Shown here piece after piece: positions 1-12,123 of a DNA stretch of 64,000 nt. Positions within the stretch are counted from its first letter, which is position 1. Each line of letters starts with the position of its first letter. Source of the stretch: Pseudoscleropodium purum (lineage: Eukaryota > Streptophyta > Bryopsida > Hypnales > Brachytheciaceae). The stretch spans positions 17,675,611 to 17,739,610 of the forward strand of contig OZ017801.1 of the NCBI GenBank assembly GCA_963969395.1. Reading direction: 5' to 3'. A program made the translations under genes and the position numbers. The notes below the pieces were generated by a model. The model did not search any database. It had not been told where the DNA came from and worked only from the letters and a program-made list of their open reading frames with translations.

Positions 1-1
1 T

Positions 2-3000
2 AGTGATAGGGATCCCTCCGGTGGTTCAGCTCGGTCATGGCAGGAGACCGGAGGAAGGGTCGCCTCTGGAACACGCAGGTATGTTGTGGAGTTAGGTCAG
101 GAGGTTTCACGGTCATGGAGAGAACGAGATGCGTGCACTGTCAACAGATTGCTTGGCCGGAATGTCCTTGCTTTCACGCTGATTCTAGTCAGCGGGATTA
201 TCACATGGGAAAGCTCGGTAGACGAGCTGCGGGAGAAAATCGACCGAACCATCCCTTTCCCTTTGTACCTCCCCCATTCTGTTGCGCTTGCGGTGGCATG
301 CGTTTGGAACCTACCTGTAGCTCCCGGAATTTTCTTTGGCTTGTACATGACAAGGCTGTATCTGCTATGGAGGGGTAACCTTGACTTCACTACCGTGAAT
401 TGCTTTGTCATGCTGCTGGTATGTGTATTGGCGTCGTTTCAAAGCCACATAGGTGCATTCCTTTTGCGGAAATTTTTGATCAAGGGTGGGACAAAGAAGG
501 TGCCTACCATCGACTCTGTGAAGGAAGCCATGTTTTATGTGATTATCGTCTTCTTCCTGTCCTTGGTCTTTAGCATGGTCATCTCATTGGCAACTGCAAT
601 CACTCCTCTGATACAATGGGCGAGCTTCTGGAGATACTGGACAACGTGGTGGCTTGGAGTTCTGGCCACTATGATTACTATTACGCCACTTTTGACGCAT
701 CTGCTGGCGTGGGAGTACCAAACGCACCTAGGGAATCCTTGCAAGCTGCTGGAGTGTGTTTTGGTGGCCTTGGTGACAGCGGGCACCATGGTGATTGTAT
801 TTTTCGTCAACTTTGATAACTTCCGGCCTAGGGCCTATCTGTGTTTCCCTATCATCACGTGGACTGCGTTCCGGTTCAATAGAGTCGGCTGGGCTCTCAC
901 GGTCAGTATTGTTGCATACTGCTCTGCAGTGGGAAGCATCCGCAAGAAGGGTTCACTCTATTCAAATCAGGAAGCGGCAGTGTCTTCCCCGGAGCTGATT
1001 GTACAGGTTTGGAGAACTCGTTTGGAACAATTGACTGCTTATCTTTATGCCGTCTTTGTTCCCCATGTGCTTCAGCTAAAAATTTGAAATTCCACTTTGG
1101 ACACTATTAGTTGATCATAGTACTTTTCGGAACATATTTCTATTGTTCAAAAATGTAAGGAATGATTTTTTCCTTCTATTCGTACATTTTGTTACCTCCC
1201 TTGAAGCTTCCTAAATGATTTGTTTCAACTCCTATGATATGGGAGGTGTAACTTCTGACCATTTGGACTCTTAGGTGTTATCTCTATTTGGGTTAGAGAA
1301 GCTTTATCCTGCATTTCGGAAATAGTTGCTAAGTACTGCATATTTGTTACATGCGATGTGGACTAAATTGCTGAGTTCGTTTTCAGGTTCAACTCTTCGC
1401 CAGTGTGATGGGAGTAGTGGCTATAACGCTGGCCGCAGCAGTGAGAGAGAAAAGGCACCTCACTAAGAGACTACACCATTGGAACATTGAGTTGGAACAA
1501 AAAGTGAACACGAGGACATCCGAGCTTCGTAAAGCTAATGAGGAGCTTCAAATTTCACAGCGGAATGCTGAGCAAGCCAGCCAATCGAAGTCTGATTTCC
1601 TTGCAAACATGAGTCACGAAATCAGGTGATAATCAACCACTCGCTTGGTTTATGTTTTCTCCCTTTTGCAAAGCCATAGACTTGCAAACCACAACTGATT
1701 GGTAGCCTCAGAAGAGTTACAAAATGTGTATTAACTATGCTCTTTTGCTGTGGAATTAGGACACCGATCCATGGGATTCTTGGCTTGACAGCTTTGCTCT
1801 TGGAGTCCGAGCTCACTCCTGACCAGAAGGAGAGTTTAGTGTCCGTGAAAGAGTGTGCGGATCTTCTCTTGCATATCATCAATAGTGTTCTAGACCTCGC
1901 CAAGATCGAAGCAGGACGCTTGGAGGTTGAGAACGTTCCCTTCAATATTCGGAAGATGGTATCAAGCACGTTTCGCATGCTGCAAGCCCGGGCACAACAG
2001 CGTGGCTTGGAGTTGGTTTTGGAAGTTGATAAAGGAGTGCCTCAATCGTTGGTGGGGGATGTCGGAAAACTTCAGCAATGCCTACTGAACTTAGGTCAAT
2101 CTCTCTCCTGATTGGATAGAGCTCCTTCGCTCTCTGCTTATCCTAAGTCTAGACTAGTAAGCTGTATCTTATGCGAAACTTTCTTTGAAGTTTCTCATGT
2201 TTTCAATCGTTTGTGAATCGACGATGGTCTTACGGTAGTCCTTGTTATTCGAGAAGTCTCTAAATTTCCTAGACATTGGTGGTTGTAATTCAGTGTCTGT
2301 AACCTTTTTGGTTTTGCAGTTGGCAATGCTCTGAAATTTACACACAATGGATCCGTGACTGTGAGTGTGAAAGTAGCAGCCGTGGGGGAGCAAACAGCTA
2401 TGCCCTTCAACGCAGATGATGGTAATAATGGTGATCTTTCTGGGGGGATTATGCAGTTTATTTCATTAACCTTTAAAGGACCAAGAAGCCAAAATTGGAC
2501 CCATGTTGTTTTTAGCAGTTGAGTTGGTTATTTGGAGCTTTCTTTTTTCCAATTTTATTTACTTTTTGATGAGCACAAAATCTTGGTTTCACATTAATTA
2601 TCACACCATGAACGATTGAGTTGGTCATTTTAAAACTTAATCTTTCAGGTGTTCATTTTTCTGAATTCAATGCTGTTTTGGCTATGCATTATAGGATATT
2701 ATCTGTTATAATATTTTCGATTTGGGTGTTTCAGACTTAAGCAGCAAAGTGGTTGGGCAATCTGGTCATGTTTCTTTGGAGAGCTCTCGACGCCTAGACA
2801 TCCCAGATAGCATATTGGTTGAATTTGAGGTTCGCGATACTGGAATTGGAATCAGTCAGGAAGCATTGAAAGATATGTTCAAGCCATTTACACAGGCTGA
2901 TGCGTCCACTTCGCGGCTCTATGGGGGAACTGGGCTGGGTCTCTGCATAGTTCAGAGGTATCAAATGTGCTCAATTATAAGATCTCAGACAATTCAAAGT

Positions 3001-5871
3001 TCATATTTGCCTTATTAAAATTCTTGTTGGTCTTGTTCCTATGCGACGTATCGTGTTCATACGTTTATACCTCATTATAGATGGAATTTCATTGCACCCA
3101 ATTTGAGTGGACGATTCGGACATAGAAGTGGTAGTGCATGTCAGAATTTCATCAAAATAGTTCTTTCCTATTCAGGTGGACTGAACATTGACATCAAAAA
3201 AGTCCCTACTTTTTTTTTGTAATTGCAGATTTGTTGATCTTTTAGGAGGCACTTTATGGGCTGAAAGTGTCTTAGGCGAGGGGAGTGCCTTTCACTTCCG
3301 CTTGCCTTTCTTTCCCAAAAGCCCGAGAGAAAGTCCAGCAGAAAGTCCAAGATTAAGATCAGGTTTTTTTTCCCTTACTCCTTTCTCCTTTTCTGCATTT
3401 GAGGAAAACGGGTAGGCACGTAAAAACTTCTGATAAAACAGCACTTAATCCTCAAGTGCTCATGTTATGTCAAAAGTGGCAGCTCCATATCTATAGGAGT
3501 TCAAATAGATCATTTAAGAAGCTTCAAGGAAGTTAACAAAACGTACCAATTTCAAGAAGAGATCATTCTGATCGATATAATTATGTTTGAAAGTTACCAT
3601 AACCAACTATCGGCTTCCAAACTATCGGTCTCCTATTTTTAGATTATGTTATAGTGTTGTGAATGAACCAACTACATTGATTTATCGAATAAATGATGTC
3701 ACCTGCAAATTTAGTCACTAAAAATTGATTTATTTTGGAAATTTGAACAATGCAGTAATATTTCAACCTGCACGAACATAAAATATTGGCTTTGGTAAAT
3801 ATTTGTGTCGCACATTCTAATAGGATAAATCATTGTAGAGAACTGCCTACATATTTGTTGCATCTATTGATGAACTGACTCTTCATCCAGATAAGAGGAG
3901 TCGTCAATCTTGGAGCCTGATGGGAGGTTTAATCTTCAACCCAGCTGGCAAGTATCCAAGTGAGTTAAATCAGCTGGATCCGCGTGTACCGACCCCGGCT
4001 TCATCCTTCGGTCCAAAGGTTCGGTCAGACAGTGATCTCATGCAGCTGTGGGAAGGCAGCAACGGTAATATTGTGGATGCAAAGTCTGACAGCAACGATT
4101 TCTCCCCTGCCAATGGACATTTTTACGATTCCAAACCCAAATTAGCTTTATCTGCACAAGGTCCTGAAAGTTGTGGGGTTGCACCTGATCGCGCTTCTGC
4201 AGTATTTGAAGAGCAAAGTCGCTTAGAAAAGGCATTGTCAGATCCAGTCAATACAAAGAATTACAACAACGGGTCTTCTGTCCTTAGTGACCGAAGCGCA
4301 AGCAGTGAAGTCACGCCTTCAGGACAAAATGAGTCCCTAGCTCCATCTAGTGAAGAGATCTCAGAGCTTGTCCAGCCACAGAAATTCATGTCGGTATTGT
4401 CACATTCATCGTCTACTCTCTCAGACTGGGAAGTAGGATCTGCTACGCTGGGAAAGTCACATGAAGGTCCTTTGGATTCCAGCACCTCAGGTGGAGGTGA
4501 AATGATGGAACGTGAAAGAGGGAATGTGACTGAGCTACCTGCCATCGTAGCCTTGAATCCTCGTGGGTATTCTACGTCAGCCGTTTCAGATCTGAGCAGA
4601 GAGTCTTCGGCGGAGTTGGACAAGATGATCAAGAATAAAGTTAGTTTGAGTATACTTTTGGCAGAAGATAATGCTATCAATCAAAAAGTTGCCAGCAGGC
4701 AACTTGAAAAGCATGGGCACAAAGTTACCATTGTGGGCGATGGGAAACAAGCCTTGGATGTGATCTCTTCCCGGCACGATGACTTCGACCTTGTGCTGAT
4801 GGATGTCCAGGTATATCACTCAGCCATTGCTTCTATGCTATTTCAGAATTTGTTACATAAGATTCTTGAATCATGCAATCGGCCATCCTCTAGAGGAATC
4901 TTATTTGCACACAATCATCTGTATTTTACGCAAAGAGATTTTTTTTTTGGGCTCCTAAAAGTTTTCTTCTATTCTCTTCTATCCACTTGATTGTTCCCGC
5001 CACCTTCTCTCCACCATTCTTATTACTCCACGGAAGCTTACACCTGATTTATTTCCCACAAGGATTTTCTTCAAATTAATTCAAGAATGTTTCGTTGTGC
5101 AACAAGGTCGATCGTGCTAGGAACTAGTAGGGATGATATCAATGTTGTGAGGGCAAACGCTGGTTCATATTTGTGTGCGGATGTTTACAATTACATTTCG
5201 TGAACCATTCTTGAAGATGGTAAATTGTGTTACTAGTTAGAGCCACTCTTCATCCATGCAACAGTGGAATAAACCATTGTGAAGTAATGAATCTAGACCA
5301 GAAAGAAAGTGTGGAGTGTGTTTTGTGGGCATGTCTGAAATATCATTCATGTGTACCTGTTTTTATTTCGGCGTTTGTTTTATGAAACAATTATTGCGTC
5401 ACGTTCTGAATTCTGCTTTAGAAATCAGACAGTGATGACAGTCACTGGCAAATTCTACCTCTCATGATTTATAGTTCCTTGTCTCAAGTTGAGAAAGTAG
5501 TTTGTTTCCAATTTAGACCAGCATAATATTGTGTAATACCTGAGTGCTGGTAATGATATTCTACTCTTGCAAAGGTGTGGACATCTCTTTAGAAAAGGTG
5601 ACTGTATTCTAATGTGAAGCTTGGTATGATGCAGATGCCAGTTATGGATGGGTTGATGGCCACAGATCTCATTCGAAAAGCTGAAAGTGGGAACGGTTGG
5701 ACGCGTATACCGGTACTGGGGCTTACTGCACATGCCATTCAGGGGTACCAAGACATATGCCTCAAACATGGAATGGATGGCTATCTAGGAAAACCTTTTG
5801 ATATTCATCAACTTCTTAAAACAATAGGTCATTTGTTACCCCCTGACAAGCTTGGTCAGCGGCCGATTTAA
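2..5871 (+). CDS. Hybrid histidine kinase with MASE1-like membrane domain (5' partial)
   Basis: Membrane sensor kinase that should autophosphorylate a His and pass the phosphate to its own receiver Asp, then to an HPt protein. Exons by splice sites and phase: 2-1006, 1387-1625, 1760-2094, 2320-2421, 2735-2957, 3229-3362, 3891-4810, 5635-5871, giving 1064 residues; the frame is open to the window edge, so the true start lies upstream. Residues ~35-360 form about eight hydrophobic segments resembling MASE1. A short coiled coil precedes the H-box ([18 protein letters not shown], His ~412). An N-box ([12 protein letters not shown]), G1 (DTGIGI), F (FKPFTQAD) and G2 (GGTGLGL) complete the ATPase. 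A ~200-residue Ser-rich linker leads to a receiver with acidic pair in LLAEDN (~938-939), Asp ~984 in LVLMDVQMPVMDG and Lys ~1039 in GYLGKPFD. All catalytic residues are present. Only one receiver is seen. The ligand is unknown; the MASE1 call rests on topology and position. Confidence 0.9.
3451..3548. repeat. Dispersed ~95-bp sequence, copy 1 (in kinase intron)
   Basis: Lies in the kinase intron between exons ending 3362 and starting 3891. It aligns by eye with 9821-9918 and 56271-56362, sharing blocks such as GAAGCTTCAA and a preceding CCATATCT-like stretch. Copies sit in introns of genes on both strands, so it looks like an old dispersed repeat rather than a splicing signal. Confidence 0.6.
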
Positions 5872-6557
5872 GTTAACATTTGTACATTAGTTTGGAGCAA
5901 CCATGACGTTAAAATAATTCTTGCTGGAATGTGGCCCTCATTCTTGGGTTTCCTTGAGCATCATTGCCTCTAGCATCATCTTTCTTATTTCCCTATATCT
6001 TGTATTCCCTCCTATGACATTTTTGAGTGCCTTTTGATGTAGAGCGTGTCTGTGTTCATGGGCAAGTCAATGATTTGATTGGTGTATTGTTTTGTTAGGC
6101 ATACATTATGCAAATAATCTTGTTTACATTTTCAATTGTGAAGCATAAACCTGTTTGGAATTTTGTTTCATTGACCAAGGTAGACCAGGTTTGTTCAGTG
6201 GCCGCCCAAATCAGGATTCTGCGCCATTCTTGCTTATACTTTCTCGACAAGGATAACCAAGTTGTATTTCGTACTGGAGCCATTTTCTACAAATTTATGG
6301 GCTATGAATTCGTGGCTTTCATAACCTTTTTGGACTTTACTTCTGAAGTAACAAAAATATTGATGCTATTCCATAAGAGGGTGTGCCTTAGGCCACCACT
6401 CCTTGTAGCAAATTGCAACATTGGCTAGCTTTTCAAGTAATAATTTCCCCAAACTTCCTCACATTCACTACAGTAGAGATATTGCTTCTGTCAATGTAAG
6501 TTTTCTTTCTCTTTCCTTCATTGCAAGACCAATAAGTTATGTGTTTTTATGCCAACT
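5872..6557. other. Kinase 3' flank
   Basis: AT-rich sequence after the kinase stop codon, probably including the 3' UTR. The open frames here (for example 6108-6428) show no recognisable protein features, and I see no further gene. Confidence 0.5.
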
Positions 6558-6929
6558 AAGGTAGAGGAACCTATTTCGGACAGGCCCCCCATAATTGCTT
6601 CACAAGCTGACCTATAGTGGACAACGATTAAATGCACTATTTATTGAAAAAGGTTCTCTATTTATTCCTTCTTGTCCACTCATCTCTCTTTCCTCTTGAC
6701 TTTGAGAAAAGTGCCAAAGCAAACCAAAATAGGTGAATCTATGAAACTAGAATGGGTCCACGTGAAAAATCCACCATTAAATTCAATAATATATTCATTC
6801 TTAGAGAAAAAAATTCGTTTCTTTTATCTTTCTTCCTCATCCTTGTTTCTGCACACCATGAACTCGATTCCTCCATGATTTTCCCCAAATCATACAGGCT
6901 GAAATACTTGAAATAGGTTCCTCTACCTT
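6558..6929. mobile_element. MITE family 1, copy 1 (372 bp)
   Basis: Begins with AAGGTAGAGGAACCTATTTC and ends with its exact reverse complement, a perfect 20-bp terminal inverted repeat. The interior has no coding capacity. A second copy in the opposite orientation is at 28983-29360. I could not settle the target-site duplication, so the superfamily is open. Confidence 0.8.
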
Positions 6930-7398
6930 CGTAAAGTTAGCCCAATCCCCCCATAATAGATACTTGTGTTGTAAGTATGAAGATAAACCTCTGGATGGTT
7001 CTATTCATTTTCTCCTTACTTCCATGCATTCCAGGGTGCAAGAATTTTTTTTTTTAAATGGCTGGTTTGTTGGAATCCGTGTCGGTGGCTAGAAATTCAA
7101 TAATGCAACAGAATCCCAATCCACGCGTCGAAGAAATATTATCGCTAAAAGATGACTAGCCCAGCCAGAAATCGTGGCACATACCCCGTAACCCTAAACC
7201 CAAAAGCCAGGTGTCCCGGAACCCAACAAGCAAGCGCTGAACAGGTCGTCTCTCCCATCACTCACAAATCCCCATCTTGCTCATAACCTCTCTCACATCT
7301 GGTCTATTCCCATATTCGAATTTCGCAACACAATTGCATAGTTTCTGGGGTTCGGGAGATTTCCTAGTTTTTGGAGTGTTTTTGTGTGAATTGCAGCG
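6930..7398 (+). promoter_or_regulatory. Upstream region and leader of the PLDRP1-like gene
   Basis: Sequence between the MITE and the ATG at 7399. A telo-box-like ACCCTAAACCC is at 7191-7201. This motif is common near plant transcription starts; its role here is inferred from position only. Confidence 0.35.
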
Positions 7399-8328
7399 AT
7401 GGTGCACAAGTTCCAGGAGCTCGACAACTATGACGACTACGATCCCGTTCCTTACCAGGGCGGATACGACCAAGAGGCGATCTATGGCTCCGTGAAGCCA
7501 GCGGACGAGGAGTCCGGTTACCGGAGAGCGGACTTTGGCGAAGATGAGGAGGAGCAGGAGGTCGCCTATGGCAATGAGAGCAACCCTTACGGCCGGGGAC
7601 CTCCGGGTCCATCGGTTTACGGAGGCCATCCGACACCCGGAGGCGTCTATGGCGGTGGACGCGATCGCACCCGGCCCGATCCCGATGAAGCGCAGCCGGA
7701 CGAAGGCGTAGAGACGGGCTATGGCCGACGCAGGCCGGAGTACGAGGAAGAGACGGATGAAGGTGGATATGGTCGCAAGAAATATGGCGAGGAGGAGACA
7801 TATGAAGGTGGCTACGGCGGCCGCAAGAAGTATGGCGACGAGGAGACGGATGAAGGAGGCTATGGACGCAAGAAGTATGGCGAGGAAGAAGAGACTGACG
7901 AAGGAGGCTATGGCCGCAAAAAATATGGTGACGAGGAGACTGATGAAGGTGGCTATGGCGGCCGCAAGAAGTATGGCGAGGAAGAGGAAACTTACGAAGG
8001 TGGCTATGGTGGCCGCAAGAAGTATGGCGGGGAGGAGGAGACTGAAGAAGGTGGCTATGGCGGCCGCAGGAAGTATGGCGGGGAAGAGGAGACTGAAGAA
8101 GGTGGATATGGCGGCCGCAAGAAGTATGGCGGGGAAGAGGAGACTGACGAAGGTGGATACGGCGGCCGCAAGAAATATGGCGACGACGAGACGGAGGAGG
8201 GTGGCTATGGCGGCAGCAGCTATGGCCGCAAGAAAACATATGACGATGAGGGCGGAGAGGAAGGAGGTTACCGCCCTCGTCGTAATGACGACGAAGAGCC
8301 TGCTCCTGAGAGGAAGGCTTGGTGGTGA
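7399..8328 (+). CDS. PLDRP1-like glycine-rich, intrinsically disordered repeat protein
   Basis: Single-exon 309-residue protein. The N-terminal ~45 residues (DDYDPVPYQGGYD, then IYG) match the conserved start of Arabidopsis At5g39570 (PLDRP1) and its relatives. From about residue 115 to the end it consists of roughly ten copies of a 15-17-residue unit of the type GGYGGRKKYGEEEETDE, alternating Gly/Tyr, Lys/Arg and Glu/Asp blocks. There is no membrane segment, signal peptide or folded domain, so it is predicted to be disordered and highly charged. The Arabidopsis protein has been reported to bind RNA and phosphatidic acid; that function is transferred by similarity only. The start is the first ATG and matches the family start. 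The protein ends KAWW. The unit number is probably variable among relatives because the DNA repeats are nearly identical. Confidence 0.85.
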   Translation: MVHKFQELDNYDDYDPVPYQGGYDQEAIYGSVKPADEESGYRRADFGEDEEEQEVAYGNESNPYGRGPPGPSVYGGHPTPGGVYGGGRDRTRPDPDEAQPDEGVETGYGRRRPEYEEETDEGGYGRKKYGEEETYEGGYGGRKKYGDEETDEGGYGRKKYGEEEETDEGGYGRKKYGDEETDEGGYGGRKKYGEEEETYEGGYGGRKKYGGEEETEEGGYGGRRKYGGEEETEEGGYGGRKKYGGEEETDEGGYGGRKKYGDDETEEGGYGGSSYGRKKTYDDEGGEEGGYRPRRNDDEEPAPERKAWW

Positions 8329-9513
8329 TCGGATCATAGGTCTCTGGACAGTTTGTGGAGACGAGGAGAGTAGCAGCAATGGCAAGGCCTGTGTTGGTTG
8401 CCATTTTAGCCATTTCGATGGCCAATCGTGTCTAATACATGCGCGCACTCTTGTGTTTGTTTGAGTTTTGAAATGGACTGAGTTTTTGTTGCATGTTTTT
8501 GGCTACGCATGGCCTTCCTCCTGACGTTCTGATTTGGATCGAACTGGAATTACTCGCATGCTTTTGTCAATGGTTGCCTTCCCTCTTTTCATAACTGAAT
8601 GCACAAGGTTAGTGGGAATTTGCTCGTAGAGAAGAATGATCCTGTAAATGTCACCATTGCGATGTTTGCACGTGCAGGATTGTGTTTGCAGGTAGCTAGA
8701 TTCTTAAGGATGTGGCAAATCTCAGGCACTGAGGACTGGTGGTTTGAATTGGACTGGTGTGGATCCATATGCTTTTGTCAATGCTTGACCTCCCTGTGAT
8801 TAATGCACAAGCTTCTCTAAAATTTGGAAGCATAGAGAATCTTCATCGTTTGAATGCGTCCCCTCATGATGTTCGTGTATCCGTTACGATTGTGGCGACT
8901 TCGTGTCGACGAATATCCCTGCATTGCGACGACATTGAATTTTCCTTCACCATATCTTTTCCCCAAACTCGATAGTAGCAAAGAAAAAACTAAAATCTTA
9001 ATGCCACACTTTCCTGAACAATAAACTTCAAGGAGTGCCATCTTCCCAACCGCGCTCTGGTGTGTGCACTTATTGCAGAGAGGGACGGAAGCTCGTGAGA
9101 ATTTTCAGTTGGATGTCGCGTGCTTGTCATGCTTGGGATCGTTTTAAAAGGGCATTAAGGAAAATTTCCAATGGAGGGTGTGAGCAGGACGGAGAAAAAT
9201 TGACCGGAACGAAACTCTCCGGTTTGGGCAATGGTGGAGCTCCAGCATCGAGCTAACAAGCTTTTGGATGCGAAGCGACGAAGAGAATTGTATTCATGAA
9301 TACTGTCACCTACTCGCAGGTCTCTGTAACACATTTCAGTGATTAACACTGGGATACCATAATGAGAATAGGTCATGAATATTAGGAAAGCTAAAAATGT
9401 GTTACAATGTTCACTTCAAGAATGGATTGAATCATTCAATTTTGTATGCCACTATATCCAATGATTGCATGTGTGAGGTACAAATTCTCACCGCGACATT
9501 AATGGTCGAGGAA
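8329..9513. other. Convergent intergenic region
   Basis: Lies between the 3' ends of the PLDRP1-like gene (+) and the J-domain gene (-) and should hold both 3' UTRs. Short open frames at 8599-8799, 8757-8975 and 9035-9256 show no recognisable features. No RNA gene or repeat was recognised. Confidence 0.5.
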
Positions 9514-12123
9514 TCAAACAGCCACTGCGGAGGCTTGCCTTGCACAAGACCTAGCAAGAAATCGGTTGATGATTTCAGAGTCTAGAGGGCGGACGGCAAC
9601 TTGGACGTCGGAAGGGAGCTTGGCTTGCATGCTTTGGCTGGTCATGTTGATGGGCTCACTCAAACTGTTGCGGCCGGTTCCTCCTAGAGAAGCGTAGGAT
9701 GCAATCGCCCCATCGTCAGCTAATCCAGTTCTCTTGATTTGATCATAGGCTCTTGTCACCTGCTCAGAAAAAGCAAACAGTGAGATTCAGCAGCAGGATG
9801 TTCTAATATGCATATTTCAACCTCCAAATGCTCAAATGGCTAAAAGTGTCCACTTCCGTATCTGCAGGACTTGATACAAATTAATTCGGAAGCTTCAAGA
9901 AAGGTAACGAAATCACTCGAAAGAAATATCAAACCCTGCATTTTTATTTATGATATAATACATGCTTTGAACACTACTATAATTGAATATTAGTTTTCAA
10001 ATCATATTAGCTTCCAAATCCTACTTTATCTTGGACACTTAGGGGCTAGTAACACAGACTGAGCATTTGAACGAAAAGCATGACAGTGGAAGGACAAGCT
10101 ATGTGCCCCCACCCTCTTGAATTCTTCAGCTGACGCTTCCAGTTCCCCTCCCGCTTGCCTGTCAGGATGAAACTTCGCAGCCAAAGCCCGGTATGCGCTA
10201 CGAACCTTTCATCCACGACGAAAATCCAGTAAGAGACAAATCCTCAGACAGAAAAAATGAGGGAGAAGACCTGACCTCAACCAGCAATGGTCCATCATAT
10301 TAGAAAAACTAATAGGTCACATCCTACAGCGACTTTAAAATTTGAACCAACATCAAGAGCAACTGGAAGTGAGACAATTAAGCCATTGCATTGAAGACGC
10401 GTTTGAGGTAATGAGTGCCCAATCCATCTCCAATACTATTAGCATGCCACATGGGAGCCATGCAAGCATCACCTCTTCATGTTGATTGGACTATTGTACA
10501 GTCCACATTGAACAAAATTTAGTAAAACAAACAAAAAACGATTAATGCACCAATCAAGGTCTAGAATTCCTTGACCCGTGCAATCTAATGTAGTCCTAAT
10601 TAAATCTTTGAAAAGTATGGGAATACGAACCCCTAAATGGTTACCTGAGAAGTAGAAGCTCCTTTGCCAAGCCCAAGCACGGAGTAAGGACATTCAGCAT
10701 TGGCCAGCGGTTGCGACGAGTTCCCAACTCCCAGGACGAATTCGTAAAATGCCTCGGCAGGTTCGTAAGCATACTCTAAGCTGAAACCAAATAAAAAACG
10801 TCACCCTTGTAAACACCAGCAACTCCAACAGGTCACAAGAGGAACACACTATTCCAAATCTTAGTCCAGCACAACAAACAGCAAACCCTTATAACCTAAA
10901 TAGAGATTATTAAGAATAAGTGTGAACCCCACTTGTTTCTGGGAATGGTGCGCAACGAAGGAGCTCCTTTCCCAGCACATTCCGCCACTTCCCTGTGTAA
11001 AAAACACAGAATGTCAATGATATTTATATTCATGAGCAAAACCTCAAATGTTCTAGTGAAATAGTGGGATTCAGGCTTCGTTGAATGCAAAGCTTTCGAA
11101 GGTGAATACATTCCAAGGGGAATGAGTAAGTCCGAGTGGCACTTTGGGAGTGGAAACTCAGGATTTCAATGTTAACCTCCCATCTCTCCCACTTAGGTAA
11201 TGGCACTGCAATGAATTTAACATTAACTTCATCATCTCTCATGTTGGTACTTTAATATACTGTATGATTAATGGAGCCTCTACCTTACTTCTGGAAGCAA
11301 TTAGATTCTAAATAGGTGAATGCAATACTTCCATTGAATTATGCAATACTACCATTGCAACACATCCATTCCTCAGGGTTCGAAACCATCTATTGAATTT
11401 TAATTTGAAAATTCAGACAAAATTCAGTAGGATTGTTGCGTACCGGCACAGCACAGGCAAGGCCACGGGCAAGGCCACAGAAGCATCCCAGTCCGACACC
11501 AACGCAAGCTCCGCAACCGGAAGCCAATCGCCCAGCACTCGGTGACTCTTGCTGTCCTTCTGTCGCACGCATATCACGAACTCACGAACCTCCCCTTCCT
11601 GCGTGTGCTCCGCAACCAACCGCGTGTATACTTGCTCGGACCTCCTCAGCAACAACGCTGCGTCAAAAGCTGCACACAACAAATCCCTCAAACCCTAAAT
11701 CACTCCAAACCCTAATTCCACCCCCAAATGCAACCATATCCACAAAACAAACAAAATTGCACCACTCCATGGGCTTGGTCACGGTTTTGACACCGAAGCC
11801 GCCCCCGGGGCCCGAATTCACCCAAACCCAACATCACTCCAGCTCCAAAACCAAAATTCACCCCAAAATGCAACCGTATCCAAAAGACTAACAGATATTC
11901 ACCACTCACTGGGCTTAGTCACAGTTTTGGCACCGAAGCCGCCCCCGGAACTTGAACTCTTCTTATTCTTCTGCGCTTGGCACCGAATGTCGGAATCCCG
12001 AATCCTAAAAGCCGGCACGGAGCTCGAAAAGTGCAGAACCCTAGAGGATGACGAGCAGCAGGGAGACGAAGAAGCAGGAGCACAAAGAATGAGCCGGCTG
12101 GTGCCAATTGTGACACTCTCCAT
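9514..12123 (-). CDS. Predicted chloroplast J-domain protein
   Basis: Six exons on the minus strand: 12123-11910, 11669-11444, 10992-10933, 10780-10645, 10205-10113, 9759-9514. Total 975 nt, 324 residues, with phases agreeing at all five introns. Residues 1 to ~45 are rich in Ser, Arg and Ala with few acids (MESVTIGTSRLILCAP...), a typical chloroplast transit peptide. Residues ~72-190 form a conserved-looking domain (FDAALLLRRSEQVYTRLVAE, VREFVICVRQ, LGDWLPVAELALV) that I have seen in plant J-like proteins but cannot name. A J domain follows from about residue 198, with YSVLGLG, then YRALAAKFHPDR and the essential HPD at 225-227. It should stimulate a plastid Hsp70; the client is unknown. The open frame continues upstream to 12171, but the first ATG is at 12123. 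The 12-bp repeat-like exon 3 donor (AA|GTGGGG) is the least certain junction. Confidence 0.85.
9821..9918. repeat. Dispersed ~95-bp sequence, copy 2 (in J-gene intron)
   Basis: Located in the intron between J-gene exons 9759 and 10113. It shares CCACTTCC, TATCTGCAGGA and CGGAAGCTTCAAGAAAGGTA-type blocks with the copies at 3451 and 56271. Confidence 0.6.

Noticed and set aside
37..378. ATG at 37 as the start of the kinase
   Set aside because: It is in a different frame from the membrane domain. The true kinase frame is open to the window edge, so the start must be upstream.
7258..8448. Long antisense open frame (396 codons) over the PLDRP1-like gene
   Set aside because: It mirrors the repeat structure of the sense gene. 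The sense frame has the conserved family start and repeat; the antisense frame is a shadow of biased codons.
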